NCBI GenBank assembly: GCA_028821605.1
Contig: JAPPFM010000050.1
Location: 130,911-194,910 of the forward strand
DNA: 64,000 nucleotides
From: Candidatus Poribacteria bacterium
Lineage (GTDB): Bacteria; Poribacteria; WGA-4E; WGA-3G
Reading direction: 5' to 3'
The notes beneath the pieces were generated by a model, which saw nothing but the letters and a program-made list of their open reading frames with translations, did not search any database and had not been told where the DNA came from. This document shows, piece after piece, positions 1-8,682 of this stretch (position 1 is the first letter of the stretch; each line of letters opens with the position of its first letter). The position numbers were made by a program, and so were the translations under genes.

Positions 1-96
1 AAAAAAATGATTTTTGCAGCAGCATTCGCCAACGTTTCTATTAATTAGATGATCAAGGGAAATCGGGCGTTCTAACTCGGTGTTCGATAAGCGGGT

Positions 97-696
97 TTAA
101 TCATCCGGGAGGAGTTTGAAGGTGCGACGATGAATTTCGGACACACCAAATTGGGCAATTGCTTGTCGATGTTGTGAGGTGGGATAGCCTTTGTGTTTAG
201 GAAATCCGTAGTTTGGATAGGTACGATCAGCTTCAACCATAAGCCGGTCGCGGGTGGTTTTGGCGATAATAGAGGCTGCCGCGATAGAATAACTTCGGCT
301 ATCACCTTTCGGAATTGCCTCTCCCACAATACCTATTGCGGGTAAATTCAAGCCATCAACGAGCAGGTAATCGGGTTGTGGAGTTAGTTTTTCAACCGCT
401 TCCTGCATCGCTAACAGCGTCGCTTGCAGGATATTTAAACGATCAATAATTTGATGATCTGCGGCACCGACACCTACGGACACAGCAACGTCGTGGATTT
501 CGTCAAATAGGCGGGCACGTTGTTTCGGAGACAGCTGCTTTGAATCTTTCAAGCCTTTAATGTCGCAACGAATCGGTAAGATGACTGCAGCGGCAATGAC
601 GGGACCTGCCAGAGCACCTCTGCCCGCCTCGTCAATGCCTGCAATCCGTTTGTATCCGCCTCGTCGGCAAGCAAGCTCAAAAACATTCATCTCCAT
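97..696 (-). CDS. rnhB: Ribonuclease HII
   Basis: Removes RNA from RNA-DNA hybrids and misinserted ribonucleotides from DNA in the cytoplasm. The 199-residue product has the GIDEAGRG signature near residue 20 (catalytic Asp22, Glu23), the LLVDG aspartate near residue 114, the KGDSRSYSIAAASIIAK block and the HKGYPT motif near residue 168. The reading frame stays open upstream into rplS, but the start at 696 leaves only 4 bases after the rplS stop and gives the normal family length; an ATG two codons later (690) is the alternative. It is the last gene of the ffh-rpsP-khpA-trmD-rplS run. Confidence 0.95.
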   Translation of the reverse strand: MEMNVFELACRRGGYKRIAGIDEAGRGALAGPVIAAAVILPIRCDIKGLKDSKQLSPKQRARLFDEIHDVAVSVGVGAADHQIIDRLNILQATLLAMQEAVEKLTPQPDYLLVDGLNLPAIGIVGEAIPKGDSRSYSIAAASIIAKTTRDRLMVEADRTYPNYGFPKHKGYPTSQHRQAIAQFGVSEIHRRTFKLLPDD

Positions 697-700
697 CAGG

Positions 701-1045
701 TTATCTTCTACGTTCCCTAACGCGTGCGGATCTTCCAGTGCGTTCACGCAAGTAATACAATTTCGCGCGTCGGACAGCACCGTATCGCACAACCTCAATG
801 CTCTCAATATTGGGCGAATGGAGTGGGAATGTCCTCTCACTTCCAGCACCGAACGCAACACGTCGAACTGTAAACGTTTCTTTCAATCCACCATGGTGGC
901 GACGAATCACGGTTCCTTCGTAAGCCTGAATTCTTTCCTTTTGCCCTTCGCGGATACGGGTATTCACCTTGACGACATCTCCAGGTCCAAACTCAGGAAT
1001 GTCGCTCTTCATATATTGATTTTCAACAGATTCAATTAAGTTCAT
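701..1045 (-). CDS. rplS: Large ribosomal subunit protein bL19
   Basis: Structural protein of the 50S subunit near the 30S interface. The 114 residues match the family along the whole length: the [16 protein letters not shown] start of the beta-barrel, [10 protein letters not shown], the [22 protein letters not shown] core and the C-terminal [18 protein letters not shown] tail. A strong AGGAGG ribosome binding site lies 9 bases before the ATG. It sits in the usual place between trmD and rnhB, although a small inverted-repeat element separates it from trmD, so it may also have its own promoter in that gap. Confidence 0.97.
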   Translation of the reverse strand: MNLIESVENQYMKSDIPEFGPGDVVKVNTRIREGQKERIQAYEGTVIRRHHGGLKETFTVRRVAFGAGSERTFPLHSPNIESIEVVRYGAVRRAKLYYLRERTGRSARVRERRR

Positions 1046-1070
1046 CTTATTATTCCTCCTTAATATGAAT

Positions 1071-1162
1071 AGAACTTACGCAGCGTCCTTTGTTGGCGAG
1101 GTTTTAAACCTCGCCAGCAGCGCGCGGGCCGTAGGTACTCATCAATAAATTGCGTAAGTCCT
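1071..1162. repeat. Small inverted-repeat element, family 1 (copy a)
   Basis: A 92-bp element in the trmD-rplS gap. The ends are AGAACTTACGCA and TGCGTAAGTCCT, inverted repeats of each other with one mismatch. The middle holds a perfect 21-base palindrome, GGCGAGGTTTTAAACCTCGCC, at 1095-1115. The same ends recur near 19.3, 36.5, 54.8 and 61.8 kb. No coding capacity, so it looks like a MITE or REP-type element. Confidence 0.8.
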
Positions 1163-1224
1163 AAGAAATATAAGTTCTGCTATATACTTGATATAGATTT
1201 ACAAGCCCCTAAAAAATTTTTAGT

Positions 1225-1953
1225 CTACTCCACCAACCCTGCCGTTTTGAGAATCTCGATATCTTCCTCGCTCAGTTCCATGTTCCGCAGTAGATCTGGA
1301 CGGTGCTTTGCGGTACGTTTGAGTGCCTCTGCATACCGCCACTTATCTATATTCTCATGATGCCCACTCAGAAGCACTTCAGGGACACCCATTCCAGCGA
1401 ATTCAGCGGGTCGAGTATAGTGTGGATGATCCAACAATTCATGACTGAACGAATCAACGTGTGCGGATTCGTAATCGCCGAGGGCACCAGGAAGTACACG
1501 ACCGATCGCATCGATTAAAACGAGTGCAGCGATCTCTCCACCGCTCAACACATAGTCTCCGATAGAGATTTCAGTTTTTACCAATTGGTCACGTACTCGT
1601 TCATCAACGCCTTTGTAACGCCCACACAAAAGAATGAGATGCGTTTCCAAGGAGAGCGATTCCGCCAATCCCTGCGTCAAAGGGACACCCTGCGGGGTCA
1701 GGTAGATAACGTGCGCATTTACCTCCGGGTTCAACGCCGCAATCGCTGCGAAAATAGGCTCCGGTTTCAGAATCATCCCTGCCCCACCGCCATAAGGATA
1801 ATCATCAACGGACTTATGTTTGTCGGTTGCCCAATCTCGTAGGTTATGGAGATTGACGGTGAGTTTATCAGTGTCCTGAACGCGCTTGAGGATGCCCGTC
1901 TCTAACGCCGGTGCGATTATCTCCGGAAACAGGGCAAGAACATCAATTTTCAT
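1225..1953 (-). CDS. trmD: tRNA (guanine-N1)-methyltransferase
   Basis: Methylates G37 of tRNAs with S-adenosylmethionine, preventing frameshifting. The 242-residue protein starts MKIDVLALFPEI, the typical TrmD beginning; the frame extends seven codons further up but this ATG fits the family. The knotted SPOUT fold is visible as DYPYGGGAGMILKPEPI, LILLCGRYKGVDERV and ISIGDYVLSGGEIAALVLID. It follows khpA by 59 bases. RimM, usually encoded between khpA and trmD, is missing here. Confidence 0.96.
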   Translation of the reverse strand: MKIDVLALFPEIIAPALETGILKRVQDTDKLTVNLHNLRDWATDKHKSVDDYPYGGGAGMILKPEPIFAAIAALNPEVNAHVIYLTPQGVPLTQGLAESLSLETHLILLCGRYKGVDERVRDQLVKTEISIGDYVLSGGEIAALVLIDAIGRVLPGALGDYESAHVDSFSHELLDHPHYTRPAEFAGMGVPEVLLSGHHENIDKWRYAEALKRTAKHRPDLLRNMELSEEDIEILKTAGLVE

Positions 1954-2012
1954 CTTAATGTAGGCTGGAAGCAACGCTCTATATTTCAGTCGCTGCAGCC
2001 ACCCTGTCCCTG

Positions 2013-2267
2013 CTACACATCTTCTGACCTGGGGTGTTCAATCAGTTCAAGAATAACCTTTTTATTTGCTTGCAAGCCCGCAGTATAGAGGACGCTTCTT
2101 ATCGCTTTAAGCGTCCGCCCATATCTACCGATGATCTTCCCCAGATCCTCCTCCGTGACAGTCAACTCAATAATAACGACCGTTTCGCCAGTTACTTCTC
2201 GAACCACTACCTGGTCGGGATGATCAACGAGAGATTTTACGATGTATTCAATCAATTCTTTGAACAT
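2013..2267 (-). CDS. khpA: KH-domain RNA-binding protein KhpA
   Basis: A small cytoplasmic RNA-binding protein that in other bacteria pairs with KhpB and affects cell shape, division or small-RNA function. The 84-residue product is a single type-II KH domain with the GKIIGRYGRTLKAIRSVL segment, which carries the RNA-binding GxxG loop (GRYG), after the ELTVTEEDLG strand-turn. Its place between rpsP and trmD is the usual one. It lacks any other domain. Confidence 0.92.
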   Translation of the reverse strand: MFKELIEYIVKSLVDHPDQVVVREVTGETVVIIELTVTEEDLGKIIGRYGRTLKAIRSVLYTAGLQANKKVILELIEHPRSEDV

Positions 2268-2330
2268 AGTTGACTTTCGGGTTTCAGTAGATATAGCTGC
2301 TTACGTTTTCGGAACCTGTCAAAGCGGAAG

Positions 2331-2750
2331 TTATTCTGCCTTTTCAGCAGATTCGGATGCTTCCTCTTGTGTCTCGGTCTCTTCAGAATCACCTGTTTCA
2401 GATTCTGCCTCTTTTGCCTCAGTAGGTTCGGACTCGTCCGCTTCCACGACCTCTTCTGCGATGTCCTGATCCGGCATCGGTTTTCCCAATTTTTCGTACT
2501 CGAATTTCATCAAAATTCCATTTTGACTGAGTAGACGCTTTGCAGTATCAGAGGGTTGCGCGCCCTCTCTCAACCATTTTAGGGTTTTCTCTTCATCAAT
2601 AAAAACATCTGCCGGATCCGTCATAGGATTGTAATGACCGAGGCGTTCCAAAAACACGCCATCCCTCTGGGCACGTGCATCAGCCGCGACGAGTCGATAA
2701 AACGGACGTTTTTTTCTACCGTGTCGTTGTAATCTAATTCTAACTGCCAA
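2331..2750 (-). CDS. rpsP: Small ribosomal subunit protein bS16 with acidic tail
   Basis: A 30S assembly protein. The S16 core ([20 protein letters not shown], then [12 protein letters not shown] and [12 protein letters not shown]) fills the first 85 or so residues. An in-frame ATG exists at 2771, but the Shine-Dalgarno AGGAGG at 2759-2764 lies inside that extension and is spaced 8 bases from a TTG at 2750, which restores the family N-terminus; I take TTG as start. About 50 C-terminal residues are almost all Glu, Ser, Thr and Ala, an acidic low-complexity tail that ordinary bS16 lacks. Confidence 0.93.
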   Translation of the reverse strand: MAVRIRLQRHGRKKRPFYRLVAADARAQRDGVFLERLGHYNPMTDPADVFIDEEKTLKWLREGAQPSDTAKRLLSQNGILMKFEYEKLGKPMPDQDIAEEVVEADESEPTEAKEAESETGDSEETETQEEASESAEKAE

Positions 2751-2801
2751 AAAAATACCTCCTAATGGCATTCATGCCGCGTTTATGTTTATAAGAAAAG
2801 C

Positions 2802-2817
2802 GAGTCCCTAAGGACTC
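2802..2817 (-). terminator. Hairpin between ffh and rpsP
   Basis: A perfect 6-bp stem (GAGTCC/GGACTC) with a 4-base loop lies just after the ffh stop and is followed on the minus strand by GCTTTTCTT. It may partly terminate or process the transcript between ffh and the ribosomal genes; the T-run is weak. Confidence 0.45.
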
Positions 2818-2825
2818 ACCTATCG

Positions 2826-4217
2826 CTATCTGCGGCGTTTCCGTTTTCGGGGTTTTCTCGCTGCCTTCCGCTTCGGACGAGGAAGTGCACCCATCTTCTG
2901 CCCCATTTGCGGCATTGCCATCGCCGCCTGCTGGTTCAACATACGATTCATCATCTGGAGTTGTGAAACCAGCATATTTATCTGATTCACCGTCGTCCCG
3001 CTACCTTTGGAAATGCGGAGCTTCCGACTCCTATCTAATAACCGAGGGTTCTTTCGTTCCTCAAGCGTCATTGAATGGATGATCGCCTTCGCCGTTTGCA
3101 AATGGCTCTCATCTGGTGTAAGGTTTTTAACCGGCAACTGATTTTTAAAGGGCATCAGATCCATCAATTGATCTAAGGGACCCATATTTTTAAGCTGCTC
3201 CAGTTGCGTGAGGAAATCGTCAAAATCTAACCCTTTTTGTTCTGTAAGTTTACGTTCAAGTTCTTTTGCCTGATCTTCGCTGAAAACTTCTTCCGCTTTT
3301 TCAAGCAACGTTTGGAAATCACCCTGTCCGAGGATGCGCGAAGACATCCGCTCCGGGTGGAACTCCTCTAACGCCGCTGCCTCAATTTTCTCACCGACCC
3401 CGATGAACTTAATCGGTTTCTGCGTGATATGCCGGATCGAAAGTGCTGCACCACCGCGTGCATCGCCATCCATCTTGGTGAGGATAACGCCGTCAATCTC
3501 CAAATCACTGTTGAAATTTTCGGCGACATTTACGGCATCCTGCCCTGTCATCGCATCGACAATAAGCAGGATTTCAGTAGGTTCAACTCGCTCCTTGATT
3601 TGCCGCAGCTCACCCATCAATGTGTCGTCAATGTGCAGGCGACCGGCAGTGTCAATAATAACGCAGTTATGTCCGTGTGCCAAAGCCTCATCAACAGAGG
3701 CCGCCGCGATGTCAACTGGGGAAACATCCGTTCCCATGGAAAACACCGGTGTGTCGGTCTGTTCACCGAGAACCTGAAGCTGCTTAATGGCAGCAGGTCG
3801 GTATACATCCGCAGCAACGAGCAGCGGTTTACGTCCCTCTTTACGGAACCTCAATGCCAGTTTCGCCGCGACCGTCGTTTTACCGGCACCTTGCAACCCA
3901 GCAAGCATCACCACTGTCGGACCGCTCGGCGCAATGTTAATCTTTTCCGCCTTGCTACCCATCAATTGGGTGAGTTCTTCACCAATGATCCGGGCAATCT
4001 GCAGCTCAGGCGTAAGGCTCCCCAGCACCTCTTGACCAAGGGCACGTTCCTTAATTCGGTCTATAAACTCACGCGTGACTTTATAGTTAACGTCCGCTTC
4101 CAGAAAAGCGCGCCGCACCTCACGCAGCGTATCAGAGATATTACTCTCTGTGAGTTTTCCCTGCCCTTTGATTTTTTTCAGGGTGTTTTGTAAGCGATCA
4201 CCTAAACTTTCAAACAT
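2826..4217 (-). CDS. ffh: Signal recognition particle protein Ffh
   Basis: The GTPase of the signal recognition particle; binds 4.5S RNA and signal sequences and delivers ribosomes to FtsY at the membrane. The 463 residues show the N domain, the G domain with GLQGAGKTT (107-115), DTAGRLHIDDTLMGEL and TKMDGDARGGAALSI, and the methionine-rich M domain starting at about residue 330 (MGPLDQLMDLMPF, later MLVSQLQMMNRML). The last 15 residues are a run of Lys and Arg. First gene of the operon, with a consensus promoter upstream. Confidence 0.97.
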   Translation of the reverse strand: MFESLGDRLQNTLKKIKGQGKLTESNISDTLREVRRAFLEADVNYKVTREFIDRIKERALGQEVLGSLTPELQIARIIGEELTQLMGSKAEKINIAPSGPTVVMLAGLQGAGKTTVAAKLALRFRKEGRKPLLVAADVYRPAAIKQLQVLGEQTDTPVFSMGTDVSPVDIAAASVDEALAHGHNCVIIDTAGRLHIDDTLMGELRQIKERVEPTEILLIVDAMTGQDAVNVAENFNSDLEIDGVILTKMDGDARGGAALSIRHITQKPIKFIGVGEKIEAAALEEFHPERMSSRILGQGDFQTLLEKAEEVFSEDQAKELERKLTEQKGLDFDDFLTQLEQLKNMGPLDQLMDLMPFKNQLPVKNLTPDESHLQTAKAIIHSMTLEERKNPRLLDRSRKLRISKGSGTTVNQINMLVSQLQMMNRMLNQQAAMAMPQMGQKMGALPRPKRKAARKPRKRKRRR

Positions 4218-4289
4218 TGTTCCTGCGTCCTTTTTTATAAATCCTGACCGCTAAAATCGCGCAACGATAGATCAGTTCCTAACTATACA

Positions 4290-4318
4290 ATTATAGCAAA
4301 TTTAACCGCTGATGTCAA
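4290..4318 (-). promoter_or_regulatory. Consensus sigma-70 promoter of the ffh operon
   Basis: Read on the minus strand: TTGACA at 4318-4313, a 17-base spacer, and TATAAT at 4295-4290, a perfect match to the housekeeping consensus. The predicted transcript would start near 4283, about 65 bases before the ffh ATG. Confidence 0.85.
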
Positions 4319-4346
4319 ACTTTTTTTGAGAAACCATCAGCGGTTA
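4303..4346. promoter_or_regulatory. 12-bp dyad overlapping the ffh promoter
   Basis: TAACCGCTGATG (4303-4314) and CATCAGCGGTTA (4335-4346) are perfect inverted repeats 20 bases apart. One arm covers part of the -35 hexamer and the spacer; the other lies upstream. The layout fits a repressor operator or looped DNA site; no regulator can be named. Confidence 0.55.
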
Positions 4347-4478
4347 GTAAACCTCACGATCAGGAATTCGTTTCTACAAGAAAGAACACATGATTGAAAA
4401 CCCAAATTACGGAAGAACTGAATAGTTTTGTTTTCTTTGATACTTGACAGGAATCCCTATCTATGGTAAAAATATAAC

Positions 4479-5567
4479 ATGAAAACAACAACCATCAAAC
4501 AGCAGCACCAGAAATTTACACCCTATAACACCTTAACTTTCCTGATCTGTGTCTTAGCCGCATTCTATTGTGGATGCCAAGGTGAAACCTTCAACGTTGA
4601 TATAGGCGACACCGGTTCAGAAATCATAGAGAAATCTGGTGAACTCACAGAGAATGAAGTCTGGGACGGACGTATCTATATCACTGACACGCTCGTTGTG
4701 CCAGAAGGCATCACGCTGACGATCCGAGCGGGAACCATCGTCGGTTTTGAACCGATGGATACACCGAGCCAGATCATCGTGCATGGCGAACTCTATGCTG
4801 AAGGATCACCGGATAGAATGATCGTCTTCGGTTCCTTAGGGAAACTGCGTGAGCGTCAACAAGCACCCGAAGTGGAAACAACCGCTGATCCAATAGCAAC
4901 AGGTTTTACAACGGGCGTAGAAGGATATGCCAACCCCGAACCGCAGAAGACCGTCGCAGCGGATCCTCCAAAAGCTGGCGATTGGGCAGGAATTCAGATC
5001 GAAGCTGGAAGCCCAAACAGTCGCCTAACATATTGCCGCATCCAACATGCGAATGTGGGTATCATAACACGAACAGACGCGGTCCAAATCGAGAGGTGTC
5101 TACTCAGCGAAAACAAAACCGGTGTCCTTTCTGAGAGTACGAATCCCACTATTACCAGCAACGAGTTCAATAGAAACGGCACAGGTTCCCGGTTCCAAGG
5201 AAGCGCGTCGCCAGATGTAGAATACAACGAATTCACGGCTAACAATTACGGAATCATCTGCGAAGACGATTCCCGACCGCGCATTCAGTATAACGTTCTC
5301 CGTGCCAATTACGAGAATGCTATTGCCTGCTATTCCACCTCCTCACCGGAGATAATTTCCAACAATATAACGATGAACGTCGGTTGGGCAGTCTATGATG
5401 GCGGTAGACTCCGAGACAACTTTATTCAGGGGAATAAACAGATTGGACCCAATATCACCGAACTCGGTGTCGGAACACAAAGCGATCAATTTTACGGCGT
5501 AGAGGAAGCATACGAGCCGAGAAACTCTCCGGTAACAGAAGCAGGCGTGCCACGAGAAAATTTCTAA
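4479..5567 (+). CDS. Lipoprotein with right-handed beta-helix
   Basis: Probably exported and lipid-anchored: a hydrophobic stretch (about residues 18-31) ends in a lipobox-like AAFYCGC. The rest is a parallel beta-helix of the NosD/pectate-lyase type, seen as short repeated turns such as IERCLLSENKTGVLS, ITSNEFNRNGTGS, VEYNEFTANNYGI and ISNNITMN between about residues 190 and 300. No catalytic residues can be assigned. Beta-helices of this kind bind or cleave polysaccharides. The UbiA gene begins 15 bases after the stop, so they are probably co-transcribed. A TTGACA lies at 4444-4449, but its -10 is poor. Confidence 0.75.
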   Translation: MKTTTIKQQHQKFTPYNTLTFLICVLAAFYCGCQGETFNVDIGDTGSEIIEKSGELTENEVWDGRIYITDTLVVPEGITLTIRAGTIVGFEPMDTPSQIIVHGELYAEGSPDRMIVFGSLGKLRERQQAPEVETTADPIATGFTTGVEGYANPEPQKTVAADPPKAGDWAGIQIEAGSPNSRLTYCRIQHANVGIITRTDAVQIERCLLSENKTGVLSESTNPTITSNEFNRNGTGSRFQGSASPDVEYNEFTANNYGIICEDDSRPRIQYNVLRANYENAIACYSTSSPEIISNNITMNVGWAVYDGGRLRDNFIQGNKQIGPNITELGVGTQSDQFYGVEEAYEPRNSPVTEAGVPRENF

Positions 5568-5582
5568 CAGGAAATTGATAGA

Positions 5583-6506
5583 ATGGATCGCTTCAAAGCC
5601 TATCTCGACCTCATCCGCTATCCGCTCTTTGCGATTCCGATTGTTGCGACACTCCCCGGCGTACTCATTGCGAGTGAGGGACATCTGACGTGGCGGGTTG
5701 CAGCGGTACTGTTAATCGCACTCTGCGGTTACTTCGCTGGAATGATAAAGAACGACTATTTTCACCACGAAACAGACAAACGGACGAACCCGGAGCGTCC
5801 GCTTCCATCACAACGTCTCACACCGCGGCAAGCAATTGTTCCCGCGAGTATTATCTACGGATTATGTGTCATCGGTGGTTTCTGGCTCAACATCAAAGCA
5901 GGCTTATTGGTGATGGGCTTGGTCGCTATTTCGCATCTCTACAACGCAATTTTCAAAGCGAAGGGTATCTTAGGAAGTCTCACACTACCTTTAGGAATTG
6001 GGTTACTGAGTGTTTTCGGCGCATTAGCTGTGAGTGGTAGCGTTCCACGGTTAGTGTGGTATGCCTTCGCTGCGACAACACTTTACGATCTCGGCACACA
6101 CATTACAACAACGTTCAAAGACATCTCGCGGGACGAACAACTTGGAATCGTGACGACACCGCTCCAGATTGGTATCCGTCCGGCACTCCTGCTCTCAGCG
6201 GTTGCTACCGTCCTTGCTTTTGTTATCGCCTTTTTACCGTATTGGATGGAACCGGAGCTTCAAAAATCTTATATCGTCTGGGTAATCCTGGGCATCATTA
6301 CTACTGTTGGCACCCGTATTTCACTCTATCTTCAACCGAATGAGAAAAACGGGTACTTCGCGCTGAAGGGTTCGATGGTGGGGTCTATTCTCTTTTTTCC
6401 TTGTCTGATCGGTGCGCAGGTGTCGATCGCTATTTCCGCTGCGATCATCGTTCCATTGCTGTTCGTGACACTGCTTTTGTTAAGAACAACGCACCAAGAG
6501 GTATAA
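5583..6506 (+). CDS. UbiA-family prenyltransferase
   Basis: An integral membrane enzyme that transfers a prenyl chain to an aromatic or other acceptor, as in quinone, haem or lipid synthesis. The 307 residues form about eight to nine hydrophobic segments. The first Asp-rich motif is NDYFHHETDKRTNPERPLPS near residue 57, and the second is DISRDEQLG near residue 180; together they bind the Mg-diphosphate. The acceptor cannot be told from sequence, and no ubiquinone or menaquinone genes are next to it. It follows the beta-helix lipoprotein closely. Confidence 0.85.
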   Translation: MDRFKAYLDLIRYPLFAIPIVATLPGVLIASEGHLTWRVAAVLLIALCGYFAGMIKNDYFHHETDKRTNPERPLPSQRLTPRQAIVPASIIYGLCVIGGFWLNIKAGLLVMGLVAISHLYNAIFKAKGILGSLTLPLGIGLLSVFGALAVSGSVPRLVWYAFAATTLYDLGTHITTTFKDISRDEQLGIVTTPLQIGIRPALLLSAVATVLAFVIAFLPYWMEPELQKSYIVWVILGIITTVGTRISLYLQPNEKNGYFALKGSMVGSILFFPCLIGAQVSIAISAAIIVPLLFVTLLLLRTTHQEV

Positions 6507-6520
6507 GTCTAACGTAAGCT

Positions 6521-6541
6521 TGGAGGTTGGGTCGAACGGGA
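6521..6541. repeat. Solo end of family-2 repeat
   Basis: TGGAGGTTGGGTCGAACGGGA closely matches the left end of the longer element at 52645 (GTAGGTTGGGTTGAACGGGA). No partner end lies nearby, so this is probably a remnant. Confidence 0.4.
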
Positions 6542-6648
6542 TATTACTGAAAACTGTATAGAGACGACCTTGTTTCCGAAAAATAAGGTACTCATCGGAA
6601 ACCGATGATTGTGTAACAGGCAATCACAAAGGAGGCGAATTATAAAAA

Positions 6649-8094
6649 ATGAAAAATATTGTTTTACTTATTACGGATACCTTTCGGTATGACAACTTAG
6701 GCGAACGGGCAAGACGACCTATTCGCACACCAAGACTCGACAAATTCGAGACAGAGCGGGCGACTGCTATCGACAAATTCTATATGAGCAGCTTCCCGAC
6801 GGTGCCGCACCGCACAGATATTATGACAGCGACAGTCGGGTGGCCCCACTACCCGTGGCAACCAATCAATCAGAGTGGACGGAACATCACCGCGAGACTC
6901 CTGAGCGAGCAGGGATACGCAACGCAGCTTATCTGTGACACCCCACACCTGTTTAACACACGGTTCCAAGACGCTTTCGATGCGGCTTTCCAACATCGCG
7001 GGCAAGAGGGCGACAAACCGCTTCTTCATCACAACGACGAGATGAAAATCGTTATGCCGAACGAGAAAACACGACCACATCCGTCATATAGAGGACACAC
7101 GCTGCCGAACACGCACCGCTGGACGAACCGCTACTACCAGTATGAGACGGAGACGTTCTCCAGTAGGACCTCCGAGACCACAATTCGATGGTTGGAGGAG
7201 AACCATCGCGCAGGTCCTTTCTTCCTCTGGGTTGACTTCTTTGATCCACATGAACCGTGGGATCCACCTGAATATCTCGTCAAACGCTACGATCCGGATT
7301 ACACGGGTCCGCCGATGCTACATCCGAACTACGGTCTGTCGTCCCTCTTTACGGATGCGGAACTGCACAACCTCTGGGCACACTACGCAGGCGAGTCCGA
7401 ACTCATTGACCGACACATCGGAAACGTTCTGCAGAAAGTGGAAGATTTAGAGTTATGGGACGATACACTCGTCGTTGTGATGTCCGATCACGGGATGTCC
7501 ATCGGCGAACACAGCAGGACGGGTAAATCCAACATCGATCCAGAAGATTCGCGCTACTGGCCCACGTATCCAGAGATTAACCATGAGATGTTCCTAATTG
7601 CAGGTGGAGATATCCCGTGTGGGCAACGTCTCGATCTCATCGCACAACCGATGGATATTATGCCAACCCTCTGTGAATTGGCGGGTGTTAACTTAGATCC
7701 ACCGAAACCGTTCGAGGGACGTTCTTTCGCACAGGCACTCCTCAATGGCGATGCACAACACAGGGAATACGCCGTAACCGGTTGCCATATCGGTGCACCG
7801 GACGGGACCGTGCCGCGCCGGGCGACAACGCCTTTCCTCGTCACGGAACGCTGGGGATACGCGCCTGTCGGTGAATACGGCAGACCGGAACTCTTTGATC
7901 TACCCGCAGACCCCATCGCTGAGAACAACATCGCTGCAGACAACATGGAACTGGTCAAGGAGCTGCATGAAATGTTTATGGCGCATCTTACGGAGCATAA
8001 CGCCCCTGAGAAGTTTCTTGATCTCTGGAAGGAAGAGCCTTCCGGTGACGGTCGCGGTAAGTGGTCGATTGACTATCCAGAGGAAGATGAATAG
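6649..8094 (+). CDS. Sulfatase-fold hydrolase with Thr nucleophile position
   Basis: Alkaline phosphatase/sulfatase superfamily, 481 residues, cytoplasmic (no signal peptide). Metal-site pieces are ITDTFRYDNLG (Asp10), DPHEPWDPP (from 199) and MSDHGMSIGEHSRTGKS (Asp280, His281, Lys293), with EQGYATQ matching the second sulfatase signature GYxT. At the Cys/Ser-x-Pro-x-Arg site, where formylglycine is formed, the protein has TVPHR: Thr51 replaces the modifiable residue. Thr is the nucleophile in the related NPP phosphodiesterases, so a phosphodiesterase, phosphonate-ester hydrolase or inactive sulfatase are all possible. A good GGAGG site precedes the ATG. Confidence 0.8.
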   Translation: MKNIVLLITDTFRYDNLGERARRPIRTPRLDKFETERATAIDKFYMSSFPTVPHRTDIMTATVGWPHYPWQPINQSGRNITARLLSEQGYATQLICDTPHLFNTRFQDAFDAAFQHRGQEGDKPLLHHNDEMKIVMPNEKTRPHPSYRGHTLPNTHRWTNRYYQYETETFSSRTSETTIRWLEENHRAGPFFLWVDFFDPHEPWDPPEYLVKRYDPDYTGPPMLHPNYGLSSLFTDAELHNLWAHYAGESELIDRHIGNVLQKVEDLELWDDTLVVVMSDHGMSIGEHSRTGKSNIDPEDSRYWPTYPEINHEMFLIAGGDIPCGQRLDLIAQPMDIMPTLCELAGVNLDPPKPFEGRSFAQALLNGDAQHREYAVTGCHIGAPDGTVPRRATTPFLVTERWGYAPVGEYGRPELFDLPADPIAENNIAADNMELVKELHEMFMAHLTEHNAPEKFLDLWKEEPSGDGRGKWSIDYPEEDE

Positions 8095-8682
8095 GAAAGT
8101 ATTTAGTCAGTGAACGACCCTCGACCACCGCTGGCGCGGTTTCATGAAAATTCAGAATTTAATTCGGTAATATTGGGTGATAATTATCAGAATCAGGATT
8201 TACAGGATTCAAGGATGAACAGGATAATAATCCTCTGTAATTGATAATCGTCTTTCACAGAATTACCGATTATTTATTGAAACATCATCCAACCTCGCCT
8301 TCTTTTTTGTGGATACTGTTTTCAAACTTGTGGTGAATCGGTTCATATAGTGAGAAGACTTAAAGTAAATTTTACTGGCGATGAGTTGGAAATTCTCTGC
8401 GAGATAGACGATAGGCATGTATACTTGGTATGTACAGATCCATCTTTCAACAGTGAGTGTTACTATAGTTTTTTCATTGATGCCTTCTTTGCATCAAAAA
8501 GCAGGATTACCAATACAGGAAAATAAGTTGTGATTTGTGAGTCAAAATGTGGTACACTAAGCGTAATATACTGCGATGTGATTACTGCCTTGGCATAGAA
8601 ATGACTTGGACGCATTAATACCAAAACAAAAGACGATCAAATCAGAAAGGTGTACAGAGTACAAGGTTATGGAGGTTAGGCA
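8095..8682. other. 588-base gap with a decayed inverted repeat and a possible small ORF
   Basis: The stretch separates the sulfatase-like gene from the restriction-modification genes. At 8161-8190 and about 8235-8272 lie imperfect inverted copies (AATTCGGTAAT...GATAATTATCAG against the reverse of CTGTAATTGATAATCG...AATTACCGATT) around an internal CAGGATTTACAGGATTCAAGG tract. A short ORF follows at 8350-8526. I see no convincing promoter. Confidence 0.45.
8350..8526 (+). CDS. Possible small protein of unknown function
   Basis: A 58-residue frame beginning with GTG (RRLKVNFTGDELEILCE...) and ending TAA at 8524-8526. It reads like ordinary protein, with mixed acidic and hydrophobic residues and three cysteines, and the frame is open further upstream with no ATG. 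There is no clear ribosome binding site. It could be the tail of an older gene rather than a working one, so it is only a candidate. Confidence 0.3.
   Translation: MRRLKVNFTGDELEILCEIDDRHVYLVCTDPSFNSECYYSFFIDAFFASKSRITNTGK

Noticed and set aside
3429-4193. A 254-codon plus-strand frame
   Set aside because: Antisense to ffh, whose motifs fully explain the region.
4444-4478. Promoter for the beta-helix lipoprotein
   Set aside because: TTGACA is present at 4444 but the -10 at the right spacing is poor and nearly touches the ATG, so it was not listed as a feature.
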